DNA of 64,000 bases from Siphonodentalium dalli (taxonomy: Eukaryota > Mollusca > Scaphopoda > Gadilida > Siphonodentaliidae). The stretch covers positions 167,901,107 to 167,965,106 of the forward strand of contig CP136061.1 of the NCBI GenBank assembly GCA_032622095.1. The letters are read 5' to 3'. The notes under the pieces were generated by a model. That model worked only from the letters and a program-made list of their open reading frames with translations, ran no database searches and was not told the origin of the DNA. The stretch's first letter is position 1; each line of letters begins with the position of its first letter. Shown here piece by piece: positions 1-13,338 of this stretch. The position numbers and the translations under genes are program-made.

Positions 1-2757
1 ACCACCAGGCATGGGTTAAGAGTCCGTAAGATTTAATTTATCGAAATATCGAGGGCGGTCGGTCCTTTTCTGGCTACAGGGTGTCTGCGGGTTCTAATTA
101 TGCCATACATTAAGGTATGTGTGTTGTGAGTTTTGGTCACAGACCGTTTACTTGTGAGTTTAGTCAATATCCTCTCAAATTCGCCACCACCAGACATGGG
201 TTAAGAGTCCGTAAGATTTAATTTATCGAAATATCGAGGGCGGTCGGTCCTTTTATGGCTACACGGTGTATGCTGGTTCTAATGATGCCATACGTTAAGG
301 TATGGATATTGTCAGTTTTTGTCACAGAACGTTTACTTGTGAGATTAGTCAATATACTCTCAAATTCGCCACCACCATGCAGGCATGGGTTAAGGATCCG
401 TAAGATTTAATTTATCGAAATATCGTGGTCGGTCGGTCCTTTTCTGGCTACATGGTGTCTGCTGGTTCTAATGATGCCATATATTGAGGTATGGATGTTG
501 TCAGTTTTGGTCACAGACCGTTTACTTGTGAGTTTAGTCAATATCCTCTCAAATTCGCCACCACCAGGCATGGGTTAAGAGTCCGTAAGATTTAATTTAT
601 CGAAATATCGAGGGCGGTCGGTCATTTTCTGGTTACAGGGTGTCTGCTGGTTCTAATGATGGCATACATTAAGGTATGGATATTTTCAGTTTTGGTCACA
701 GACCGTTTACTTGTGAGTTTAGTCAATATCCTCTCAAATTCGCCACAACCAGGCATGGGTTAAGGATCCGTAAGATTTAATTTATCGAAATATAGAGGGC
801 GGTCGGTCCTTTTCTGGCTACAGGGTGTCTGCTGGTAATAATGATACCATACATTAAGGTATGGATATTGCAAGTGTTGGTCACAGACCGTTTACTTGTG
901 AGTTTAGTCAATATCCTCTCAAATTCGCCACCACCAGGCATGGGTTAAGGATCCGTAAGATTTAATTTATCGAAATATCGTGGGCGGTCGGTCCTTTTCT
1001 GGCTACATGGTGTCTGCTGGTTCTAATGATGCCATATATTGAGGTATGGATGTTGTCAGTTTTGGTCACAGACCGTTTACTTGTGAGTTTAGTCAATATC
1101 CTCTCAAATTCGCCACCACCAGGCATGGGTTAAGAGTCCGTAAGATTTAATTTATCGAAATATCGAGGGCGGTCGGTCATTTTCTGTTTACAGTGTGTCT
1201 GCTGGTTCTAATGATGGCATACATTAAGGTATGGATATTTTCAGTTTTGGTCACAGACCGTTTACTTGTGAGTTTAGTCAATATCCTCTCAAATTCGCCA
1301 CCACCAGGCATGGGTTAAGGATCCGTAAGATTTAATTTATCGAAATATCGAGGGCGGTCGGTCCTTTTCTGGCTACAGGGTGTCTGCTGGTAATAATGAT
1401 ACCATACATTAAGGTATGGATATTGCAAGTGTTGGTCACAGACCGTTTACTTGTGAGTTTAGTCAATATCCTCTCAAATTCGCCACCACCAGGCATGGGT
1501 TAAGGATTCGTAAGATTTAATTTTATAGAAATATCGAGGGCGGTCGGTCCTTTTCTGGCTACAGGGTGTCTGCTGGTTCTAATGATGCCATACGTTAAGG
1601 TATGGATATTGTCAGTTTTGGTCACAGACCGTTTACTTGTGAGATTAGTCAATATCCTCTCAAATTCGCCACCACCAGGCAAGGGTTAATAGTCCGTAAG
1701 ATTTAATTTTATAGAAATATCGAGGGCGGTCGGTCCTTCTCTGGCTACAGGGTGTCTGCTGGTAATAATGATACCATACATTAAGGTATGGATATTGCAA
1801 GTGTTGGTCACAGACCGTTTACTTGTGAGTTTAGTCAATATCCTCACAAATTCGCCACCACCAGGCATGGGTTAAGGATCCGTAAGATTTAATTTTATAG
1901 AAATATCGAGGGCGGTCGGTCCTTTTCTGGCTACAGGGTGTTTGCTGGTTCTAATAATGCCATACGTTAAGGTATGGATATTGTCAGTTTTGGTCACAGA
2001 CCGTTTACTTGTGAGATTAGTCAATATCCTCTCAAATTCGCCACCACCAGTCATGGGTTAAGAGTCCGTAAGATTTAATTTATCGAAATATCGAGGGCGG
2101 TCGGTCCTTTTCTGCCTACAGGGTGTCTGCTGGTTCTAATGATGCCATACATTAAGGTATGGATGGTGTGAGTTTTGGTCACAGACCGTTTACTTGTGAG
2201 TTTAGTCAATATCCTCTCAAATTCGCCAACACCAGGCATGGGTTAAGAGTCCGTAAGATTTAATTTATCGAAATATCGAGGGCGGTCGGTCCTTTTCTGC
2301 CTACATGGTGTCTGCTGGTTCTAATGGTGCCATATATTGAAGTATGGATGTTGTCAGTTTTTGTCACAGACCGTTTACTTGTGAGTTTAGTCAATATCCT
2401 CTCAAATTCGCCACCACCAGGCATGGGTTAAGAGTCCGTAAGATTTAATTTATCGAAATATCGAGGGCGGTCGGTCCTTTTCTGGCTACAGGGTGTCTGC
2501 GGGTTCTAATTATGCCATACATTAAGGTATGGGTGTTGTGAGTTTTGGTCACAGACCGTTTACTTGTGAGTTTAGTCAATATCCTCTCAAATTCGCCACC
2601 ACCAGACATGGGTTAAGAGTCCGTAAGATTTAATTTATCGAAATATCGAGGGCGGTCGGTCCTTTTATCGCTACACGGTGTATGCTGGTTCTAATGATGC
2701 CATACGTTAAGGTATGGATATTGTCAGTTTTTGTCACAGAACGTTTACTTGTGAGAT
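1..2757 (+). repeat. Higher-order satellite block, first copy (offset 2782)
   Basis: Base 1 onward matches base 2783 onward almost exactly for about 2.75 kb (15 monomers). Rare point differences include TTTTTGTCACAG versus TTTTGGTCACAG near 2355 and ATCG versus ATGG near 2668. The match is lost near 2758/5540, where the copies continue with different monomer types. Confidence 0.85.
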
Positions 2758-2782
2758 TAGTCAATATCCTCTCAAATTCGCC

Positions 2783-5700
2783 ACCACCAGGCATGGGTTA
2801 AGAGTCCGTAAGATTTAATTTATCGAAATATCGAGGGCGGTCGGTCCTTTTCTGGCTACAGGGTGTCTGCGGGTTCTAATTATGCCATACATTAAGGTAT
2901 GTGTGTTGTGAGTTTTGGTCACAGACCGTTTACTTGTGAGTTTAGTCAATATCCTCTCAAATTCGCCACCACCAGACATGGGTTAAGAGTCCGTAAGATT
3001 TAATTTATCGAAATATCGAGGGCGGTCGGTCCTTTTATGGCTACACGGTGTATGCTGGTTCTAATGATGCCATACGTTAAGGTATGGATATTGTCAGTTT
3101 TTGTCACAGAACGTTTACTTGTGAGATTAGTCAATATACTCTCAAATTCGCCACCACCATGCAGGCATGGGTTAAGGATCCGTAAGATTTAATTTATCGA
3201 AATATCGTGGTCGGTCGGTCCTTTTCTGGCTACATGGTGTCTGCTGGTTCTAATGATGCCATATATTGAGGTATGGATGTTGTCAGTTTTGGTCACAGAC
3301 CGTTTACTTGTGAGTTTAGTCAATATCCTCTCAAATTCGCCACCACCAGGCATGGGTTAAGAGTCCGTAAGATTTAATTTATCGAAATATCGAGGGCGGT
3401 CGGTCATTTTCTGGTTACAGGGTGTCTGCTGGTTCTAATGATGGCATACATTAAGGTATGGATATTTTCAGTTTTGGTCACAGACCGTTTACTTGTGAGT
3501 TTAGTCAATATCCTCTCAAATTCGCCACAACCAGGCATGGGTTAAGGATCCGTAAGATTTAATTTATCGAAATATAGAGGGCGGTCGGTCCTTTTCTGGC
3601 TACAGGGTGTCTGCTGGTAATAATGATACCATACATTAAGGTATGGATATTGCAAGTGTTGGTCACAGACCGTTTACTTGTGAGTTTAGTCAATATCCTC
3701 TCAAATTCGCCACCACCAGGCATGGGTTAAGGATCCGTAAGATTTAATTTATCGAAATATCGTGGGCGGTCGGTCCTTTTCTGGCTACATGGTGTCTGCT
3801 GGTTCTAATGATGCCATATATTGAGGTATGGATGTTGTCAGTTTTGGTCACAGACCGTTTACTTGTGAGTTTAGTCAATATCCTCTCAAATTCGCCACCA
3901 CCAGGCATGGGTTAAGAGTCCGTAAGATTTAATTTATCGAAATATCGAGGGCGGTCGGTCATTTTCTGTTTACAGTGTGTCTGCTGGTTCTAATGATGGC
4001 ATACATTAAGGTATGGATATTTTCAGTTTTGGTCACAGACCGTTTACTTGTGAGTTTAGTCAATATCCTCTCAAATTCGCCACCACCAGGCATGGGTTAA
4101 GGATCCGTAAGATTTAATTTATCGAAATATCGAGGGCGGTCGGTCCTTTTCTGGCTACAGGGTGTCTGCTGGTAATAATGATACCATACATTAAGGTATG
4201 GATATTGCAAGTGTTGGTCACAGACCGTTTACTTGTGAGTTTAGTCAATATCCTCTCAAATTCGCCACCACCAGGCATGGGTTAAGGATTCGTAAGATTT
4301 AATTTTATAGAAATATCGAGGGCGGTCGGTCCTTTTCTGGCTACAGGGTGTCTGCTGGTTCTAATGATGCCATACGTTAAGGTATGGATATTGTCAGTTT
4401 TGGTCACAGACCGTTTACTTGTGAGATTAGTCAATATCCTCTCAAATTCGCCACCACCAGGCAAGGGTTAATAGTCCGTAAGATTTAATTTTATAGAAAT
4501 ATCGAGGGCGGTCGGTCCTTCTCTGGCTACAGGGTGTCTGCTGGTAATAATGATACCATACATTAAGGTATGGATATTGCAAGTGTTGGTCACAGACCGT
4601 TTACTTGTGAGTTTAGTCAATATCCTCACAAATTCGCCACCACCAGGCATGGGTTAAGGATCCGTAAGATTTAATTTTATAGAAATATCGAGGGCGGTCG
4701 GTCCTTTTCTGGCTACAGGGTGTTTGCTGGTTCTAATAATGCCATACGTTAAGGTATGGATATTGTCAGTTTTGGTCACAGACCGTTTACTTGTGAGATT
4801 AGTCAATATCCTCTCAAATTCGCCACCACCAGTCATGGGTTAAGAGTCCGTAAGATTTAATTTATCGAAATATCGAGGGCGGTCGGTCCTTTTCTGCCTA
4901 CAGGGTGTCTGCTGGTTCTAATGATGCCATACATTAAGGTATGGATGGTGTGAGTTTTGGTCACAGACCGTTTACTTGTGAGTTTAGTCAATATCCTCTC
5001 AAATTCGCCAACACCAGGCATGGGTTAAGAGTCCGTAAGATTTAATTTATCGAAATATCGAGGGCGGTCGGTCCTTTTCTGCCTACATGGTGTCTGCTGG
5101 TTCTAATGGTGCCATATATTGAAGTATGGATGTTGTCAGTTTTGGTCACAGACCGTTTACTTGTGAGTTTAGTCAATATCCTCTCAAATTCGCCACCACC
5201 AGGCATGGGTTAAGATTCCGTAAGATTTAATTTATCGAAATATCGAGGGCGGTCGGTCCTTTTCTGGCTACAGGGTGTCTGCGGGTTCTAATTATGCCAT
5301 ACATTAAGGTATGGGTGTTGTGAGTTTTGGTCACAGACCGTTTACTTGTGAGTTTAGTCAATATCCTCTCAAATTCGCCACCACCAGACATGGGTTAAGA
5401 GTCCGTAAGATTTAATTTATCGAAATATCGAGGGCGGTCGGTCCTTTTATGGCTACACGGTGTATGCTGGTTCTAATGATGCCATACGTTAAGGTATGGA
5501 TATTGTCAGTTTTTGTCACAGAACGTTTACTTGTGAGATTAGTCAATATACTCTCAAATTCGCCACCACCATGCAGGCATGGGTTAAGGATCCGTAAGAT
5601 TTAATTTATCGAAATATCGTGGGCGGTCGGTCCTTTTCTGGCTACATGGTGTCTGCTGGTTCTAATGATGCCATATATTGAGGTATGGATGTTGTCAGTT

Positions 5701-6660
5701 TTGGTCACAGACCGTTTACTTGTGAGTTTAGTCAATATCCTCTCAAATTCGCCACCACCAGGCATGGGTTAAGAGTCCGTAAGATTTAATTTATCGAAAT
5801 ATCGAGGGCGGTCGGTCATTTTCTGGTTACAGGGTGTCTGCTGGTTCTAATGATGGCATACATTAAGGTATGGATATTTTCAGTTTTGGTCACAGACCGT
5901 TTACTTGTGAGTTTAGTCAATATCCTCTCAAATTCGCCACAACCAGGCATGGGTTAAGGATCCGTAAGATTTAATTTATCGAAATATCGAGGGCGGTCGG
6001 TCCTTTTCTGGCTACAGGGTGTCTGCTGGTAATAATGATACCATACATTAAGGTATGGATATTGCAAGTGTTGGTCACAGACCGTTTACTTCTGAGTTTA
6101 GTCAATATCCTCTCAAATTCGCCACCACCAGGCATGGGTTAAGGATCCGTAAGATTTAATTTTATAGAAATATCGAGGGCGGTCGGTCCTTTTCTGGCTA
6201 CAGGGTGTTTGCTGGTTCTAATAATGCCATACGTTAAGGTATGGATATTGTCAGTTTTGGTCACAGACCGTTTACTTGTGAGATTAGTCAATATCCTCTC
6301 AAATTCGCCACCACCAGTCATGGGTTAAGAGTCCGTAAGATTTAATTTATCGAAATATCGAGGGCGGTCGGTCCTTTTCTGCCTACAGGGTGTCTGCTGG
6401 TTCTAATGATGCCATACATTAAGGTATGGATGTTGTGAATTTTGGTCACAGACCGTTTACTTGTGAGTTTAGTCAATATCCTCTCAAATTCGCCAACACC
6501 AGGCATGGGTTAAGAGTCCGTAAGATTTAATTTATCGAAATATCGAGGGCGGTCGGTCCTTTTCTGCCTACATGGTGTCTGCTGGTTCTAATGGTGCCAT
6601 ATATTGAAGTATGGATGTTGTCAGTTTTGGTCACAGACCGTTTACTTGTGAGTTTAGTCA
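2783..6660 (+). repeat. Higher-order satellite block, copy A (offset 4447)
   Basis: This block of about 21 monomers reappears at 7230-11107. Diagnostic monomers keep their order, for example the 186-bp variants at 4282, 4468, 4654 and 6139 recur at 8729, 8915, 9101 and 10586, all shifted by exactly 4447 bp. Near-identity over kilobases indicates recent segmental duplication by unequal exchange, or an assembly repeat. Confidence 0.85.
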
Positions 6661-7229
6661 ATATCCTCTCAAATTCGCCAACACCAGGCATGGGTTAAGA
6701 GTCCGTAAGATTTAATTTATCGAAATATCGAGGGCGGTCGGTCCTTTTCTGCCTACATGGTGTCTGCTGGTTCTAATGGTGCCATATATTGAAGTATGGA
6801 TGTTGTCAGTTTTTGTCACAGACCGTTTACTTGTGAGTTTAGTCAATATCCTCTCAAATTCGCCACCACCAGGCATGGGTTAAGAGTCCGTAAGATTTAA
6901 TTTATCGAAATATCGAGGGCGGTCGGTCCTTTTCTGGCTACAGGGTGTCTGCGGGTTCTAATTATGCCATACATTAAGGTATGGGTGTTGTGAGTTTTGG
7001 TCACAGACCGTTTACTTGTGAGTTTAGTCAATATCCTCTCAAATTCGCCACCACCAGACATGGGTTAAGAGTCCGTAAGATTTAATTTATCGAAATATCG
7101 AGGGCGGTCGGTCCTTTTATCGCTACACGGTGTATGCTGGTTCTAATGATGCCATACGTTAAGGTATGGATATTGTCAGTTTTTGTCACAGAACGTTTAC
7201 TTGTGAGATTAGTCAATATCCTCTCAAAT

Positions 7230-7935
7230 TCGCCACACCAGGCAGGGTTAAGAGTCCGTAAGATTTAATTTATCGAAATATCGAGGGCGGTCGGTCCTTT
7301 TCTGGCTACAGGGTGTCTGCGGGTTCTAATTATGCCATACATTAAGGTATGTGTGTTGTGAGTTTTGGTCACAGACCGTTTACTTGTGAGTTTAGTCAAT
7401 ATCCTCTCAAATTCGCCACCACCAGACATGGGTTAAGAGTCCGTAAGATTTAATTTATCGAAATATCGAGGGCGGTCGGTCCTTTTATGGCTACACGGTG
7501 TATGCTGGTTCTAATGATGCCATACGTTAAGGTATGGATATTGTCAGTTTTTGTCACAGAACGTTACTTGTGAGATTAGTCAATATACTCTCAAATTCGC
7601 CACCACCATGCAGGCATGGGTTAGGATCCGTAAGATTTAATTTATCGAAATATCGTGTCGGTCGGTCCTTTTCTGGCTACATGGTGTCTGCTGGTTCTAA
7701 TGATGCCATATATTGAGGTATGGATGTTGTCAGTTTTGGTCACAGACCGTTTACTTGTGAGTTTAGTCAATATCAAATTCGCCACCACCAGGCATGGGTT
7801 AAGAGTCCGTAAGATTTAATTTATCGAAATATCGAGGGCGGTCGGTCATTTTCTGGTTACAGGGTGTCTGCTGGTTCTAAATGATGCGATACATTAAGGT
7901 ATGGATATTTTCAGTTTTATTTGGTCACAGACCGT
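7230..7935. other. Cluster of small indels in the satellite, possible assembly join
   Basis: Relative to the matching copy at 2783-3480 this stretch shows CCACACCAGGCAGGG (two bases lost), GAACGTTACTTG (one T lost), GGGTTAGGATCC (one A lost), TATCGTGTCGG (one base lost), CAATATCAAATTCG (CCTCT lost), CTAAATGATGCGATAC (one A gained plus substitutions) and CAGTTTTATTTGGTC (four gained). Neighbouring monomers have almost no private indels. The concentration of single-base indels at the start of a duplicated block is what poor consensus at a contig join would give; a real relic monomer cluster is the alternative. Confidence 0.6.
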
Positions 7936-10900
7936 TTACTTGTGAGTTTAGTCAATATCCTCTCAAATTCGCCACAACCAGGCATGGGTTAAGGATCCGT
8001 AAGATTTAATTTATCGAAATATAGAGGGCGGTCGGTCCTTTTCTGGCTACAGGGTGTCTGCTGGTAATAATGATACCATACATTAAGGTATGGATATTGC
8101 AAGTGTTGGTCACAGACCGTTTACTTGTGAGTTTAGTCAATATCCTCTCAAATTCGCCACCACCAGGCATGGGTTAAGGATCCGTAAGATTTAATTTATC
8201 GAAATATCGTGGGCGGTCGGTCCTTTTCTGGCTACATGGTGTCTGCTGGTTCTAATGATGCCATATATTGAGGTATGGATGTTGTCAGTTTTGGTCACAG
8301 ACCGTTTACTTGTGAGTTTAGTCAATATCCTCTCAAATTCGCCACCACCAGGCATGGGTTAAGAGTCCGTAAGATTTAATTTATCGAAATATCGAGGGCG
8401 GTCGGTCATTTTCTGTTTACAGTGTGTCTGCTGGTTCTAATGATGGCATACATTAAGGTATGGATATTTTCAGTTTTGGTCACAGACCGTTTACTTGTGA
8501 GTTTAGTCAATATCCTCTCAAATTCGCCACCACCAGGCATGGGTTAAGGATCCGTAAGATTTAATTTATCGAAATATCGAGGGCGGTCGGTCCTTTTCTG
8601 GCTACAGGGTGTCTGCTGGTAATAATGATACCATACATTAAGGTATGGATATTGCAAGTGTTGGTCACAGACCGTTTACTTGTGAGTTTAGTCAATATCC
8701 TCTCAAATTCGCCACCACCAGGCATGGGTTAAGGATTCGTAAGATTTAATTTTATAGAAATATCGAGGGCGGTCGGTCCTTTTCTGGCTACAGGGTGTCT
8801 GCTGGTTCTAATGATGCCATACGTTAAGGTATGGATATTGTCAGTTTTGGTCACAGACCGTTTACTTGTGAGATTAGTCAATATCCTCTCAAATTCGCCA
8901 CCACCAGGCAAGGGTTAATAGTCCGTAAGATTTAATTTTATAGAAATATCGAGGGCGGTCGGTCCTTCTCTGGCTACAGGGTGTCTGCTGGTAATAATGA
9001 TACCATACATTAAGGTATGGATATTGCAAGTGTTGGTCACAGACCGTTTACTTGTGAGTTTAGTCAATATCCTCACAAATTCGCCACCACCAGGCATGGG
9101 TTAAGGATCCGTAAGATTTAATTTTATAGAAATATCGAGGGCGGTCGGTCCTTTTCTGGCTACAGGGTGTTTGCTGGTTCTAATAATGCCATACGTTAAG
9201 GTATGGATATTGTCAGTTTTGGTCACAGACCGTTTACTTGTGAGATTAGTCAATATCCTCTCAAATTCGCCACCACCAGTCATGGGTTAAGAGTCCGTAA
9301 GATTTAATTTATCGAAATATCGAGGGCGGTCGGTCCTTTTCTGCCTACAGGGTGTCTGCTGGTTCTAATGATGCCATACATTAAGGTATGGATGGTGTGA
9401 GTTTTGGTCACAGACCGTTTACTTGTGAGTTTAGTCAATATCCTCTCAAATTCGCCAACACCAGGCATGGGTTAAGAGTCCGTAAGATTTAATTTATCGA
9501 AATATCGAGGGCGGTCGGTCCTTTTCTGCCTACATGGTGTCTGCTGGTTCTAATGGTGCCATATATTGAAGTATGGATGTTGTCAGTTTTGGTCACAGAC
9601 CGTTTACTTGTGAGTTTAGTCAATATCCTCTCAAATTCGCCACCACCAGGCATGGGTTAAGATTCCGTAAGATTTAATTTATCGAAATATCGAGGGCGGT
9701 CGGTCCTTTTCTGGCTACAGGGTGTCTGCGGGTTCTAATTATGCCATACATTAAGGTATGGGTGTTGTGAGTTTTGGTCACAGACCGTTTACTTGTGAGT
9801 TTAGTCAATATCCTCTCAAATTCGCCACCACCAGACATGGGTTAAGAGTCCGTAAGATTTAATTTATCGAAATATCGAGGGCGGTCGGTCCTTTTATGGC
9901 TACACGGTGTATGCTGGTTCTAATGATGCCATACGTTAAGGTATGGATATTGTCAGTTTTTGTCACAGAACGTTTACTTGTGAGATTAGTCAATATACTC
10001 TCAAATTCGCCACCACCATGCAGGCATGGGTTAAGGATCCGTAAGATTTAATTTATCGAAATATCGTGGGCGGTCGGTCCTTTTCTGGCTACATGGTGTC
10101 TGCTGGTTCTAATGATGCCATATATTGAGGTATGGATGTTGTCAGTTTTGGTCACAGACCGTTTACTTGTGAGTTTAGTCAATATCCTCTCAAATTCGCC
10201 ACCACCAGGCATGGGTTAAGAGTCCGTAAGATTTAATTTATCGAAATATCGAGGGCGGTCGGTCATTTTCTGGTTACAGGGTGTCTGCTGGTTCTAATGA
10301 TGGCATACATTAAGGTATGGATATTTTCAGTTTTGGTCACAGACCGTTTACTTGTGAGTTTAGTCAATATCCTCTCAAATTCGCCACAACCAGGCATGGG
10401 TTAAGGATCCGTAAGATTTAATTTATCGAAATATCGAGGGCGGTCGGTCCTTTTCTGGCTACAGGGTGTCTGCTGGTAATAATGATACCATACATTAAGG
10501 TATGGATATTGCAAGTGTTGGTCACAGACCGTTTACTTCTGAGTTTAGTCAATATCCTCTCAAATTCGCCACCACCAGGCATGGGTTAAGGATCCGTAAG
10601 ATTTAATTTTATAGAAATATCGAGGGCGGTCGGTCCTTTTCTGGCTACAGGGTGTTTGCTGGTTCTAATAATGCCATACGTTAAGGTATGGATATTGTCA
10701 GTTTTGGTCACAGACCGTTTACTTGTGAGATTAGTCAATATCCTCTCAAATTCGCCACCACCAGTCATGGGTTAAGAGTCCGTAAGATTTAATTTATCGA
10801 AATATCGAGGGCGGTCGGTCCTTTTCTGCCTACAGGGTGTCTGCTGGTTCTAATGATGCCATACATTAAGGTATGGATGTTGTGAATTTTGGTCACAGAC

Positions 10901-11107
10901 CGTTTACTTGTGAGTTTAGTCAATATCCTCTCAAATTCGCCAACACCAGGCATGGGTTAAGAGTCCGTAAGATTTAATTTATCGAAATATCGAGGGCGGT
11001 CGGTCCTTTTCTGCCTACATGGTGTCTGCTGGTTCTAATGGTGCCATATATTGAAGTATGGATGTTGTCAGTTTTGGTCACAGACCGTTTACTTGTGAGT
11101 TTAGTCA
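7230..11107 (+). repeat. Higher-order satellite block, copy B (offset 4447)
   Basis: This is the second copy of the block at 2783. Its first ~700 bases carry many small indels absent from copy A. From about 7935 to 11107 it is essentially identical to copy A. It ends near 11107, where the monomer order departs from copy A, which has an extra ACCAGG monomer with GCCTACATGG at about 6657-6840. Confidence 0.85.
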
Positions 11108-11109
11108 AT

Positions 11110-13338
11110 ATCCTCTCAAATTCGCCACCACCAGGCATGGGTTAAGAGTCCGTAAGATTTAATTTATCGAAATATCGAGGGCGGTCGGTGCTTTTCTGGC
11201 TACAGGGTGTCTGCGGGTTCTAATTATGCCATACATTAAGGTATGGGTGTTGTGAGTTTTGGTCACAGACCGTTTACTTGTGAGTTTAGTCAATATCCTC
11301 TCAAATTCGCCACCACCAGACATGGGTTAAGAGTCCGTAAGATTTAATTTATCGAAATATCGAGGGCGGTCGGTCCTTTTCTGGCTACACGGTGTATGAT
11401 GGTTCTAATGATGCCATACGTTAAGGTATGGATATTGTCAGTTTTTGTCACAGAACGTTTACTTGTGAGATTAGTCAATATACTCTCAAATTCGCCACCA
11501 CCATGCAGGCATGGGTTAAGGATCCGTAAGATTTAATTTATCGAAATATCGTGGGCGGTCGGTCCTTTTCTGGCTACATGGTGTCTGCTGGTTCTAATGA
11601 TGCCATATATTGAGGTATGGATGTTGTCAGTTTTGGTCACAGACCGTTTACTTGTAAGTTTAGTCAATATCCTCTCAAATTCGCCACCACCAGGCATGGG
11701 TTAAGAGTCCGTGAGATTTAATTTATCGAAATATCGAGGGCGGTCGGTCATTTTCTGGTTACAGGGTGTCTGCTGGTTCTAATGATGCCATACATTAAGG
11801 TATGGATATTTTCAGTTTTGGTCACAGACCGTTTACTTGTGAGTTTAGTCAATATCCTCTCAAATTCGCCACCACCAGGCATGGGTTAAGGATCCGTAAG
11901 ATTTAATTTATCGAAATATCGAGGGCGGTCGGTCCTTTTCTGGTTACAGGGTGTCTGCTGGTTCTAATGATGCCATACATTAAGGTATGGATATTTTCAG
12001 TTTTGGTCACAGACCGTTTACTTGTGAGTTTAGTCAATATCCTCTCAAATTCGCCACCACCAGGCATGGGTTAAGGATCCGTAAGATTTAATTTATCGAA
12101 ATATCGAGGGCGGTCGGTCCTTTTCTGGCTACACGGTGTATGCTGGTACTAATGATGCCATACGTTAAGGTATGGATATTGTCAGTTTTTGTGACAGAAC
12201 GTTTACTTGTGAGATTAGTCAATATACTCTCAAATTCGCCACCACCATGCAGAAATGGGTTAAGGATCCGTAAGATTTAATTTATCGAAATATCGTGGGC
12301 GGTCGGTCCTTTTCTGGCTACATGGTGTCTGCTGGTTCTAATGATGCCATATATTGAGGTATGGATGTTGTCAGTTTTGGTCACAGACCGTTTACTTGTG
12401 AGTTTAGTCAATATACTCTCAAATTCGCCACCACCAGGCATGGGTTATGGATCCGTAAGATTTAATTTATCGAAATATCGAGGGCGGTCGGTCCTTTTCT
12501 GGCTACAGGGTGTCTGCTGGTTCTAATGATGCCATACATTAAGGTATGGATATTGTCACTTTTGGTCACAGACCGTTTACTTGTGAGTTTAGTCAATATC
12601 CTCTCAAATTCGCCACCACCAGGCATGGGTTAAGGATCCGTAAGATTTAATTTATCGAAATATCGAGGGCGGTCGGTCCTTTTCTGGCTACAGGGTGTCT
12701 GCTGGTAATAATGATACCATACATTAAGGTATGGATATTGCAAGTGTTGGTCACAGACCGTTTACTTGTGAGTTTAGTCAATATCCTCTCAAATTCGCCA
12801 CCACCAGGCATGGGTTAAGGATCCGTAAGATTTAATTTTATAGAAATATCGAGGGCAGTCGGTCCTTTTCTGGCTACAGGGTGTTTGCTGGTTCTAATGA
12901 TGCTATACGTTAACGTATGGATATTGTCAGTTTTGGTCACAGACCGTTTACTTGTGAGATTAGTCAATATCCTCTCAAATTCGCCACCACCAGTCATGGG
13001 TTAAGAGTCCGTAAGATTTAATTTATCGAAATATCGAGGGCGGTCGGTCCTTTTCTGCCTACAGGGTGTCTGCTGGTTCTAATGATGACATACATTAAGG
13101 TATGGATGTTGTGAGTTTTGGTCACAGACCGTTTACTTGTGAGATTAGTCAATATCCTCTCAAATTCGCCACCACCAGGCATGGGTTAAGAGTCCGTAAG
13201 ATTTAATTTATCGAAATATCGAGGGCGGTCGGTCCTTTTCTGCCTACATGGTGTCTGCTGGTTCTAATGGTGCCATATATTGAAGTATGGATGTTGTCAG
13301 TTTTGGTCACAGACCGTTTACTTGTGAGTTTAGTCAAT
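11110..13338 (+). repeat. 12-monomer satellite block, first copy (offset 2229)
   Basis: Private markers such as GGTCGGTGCTTTTC (11190) and the CAGAAATGGG monomer recur 2229 bp later (13419 and onward). The 61-codon open frame at 12341 recurs at 14570, and the TGCTATACGTTAACG variant at 12900 recurs at 15129. The exact boundaries are approximate. Confidence 0.8.
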
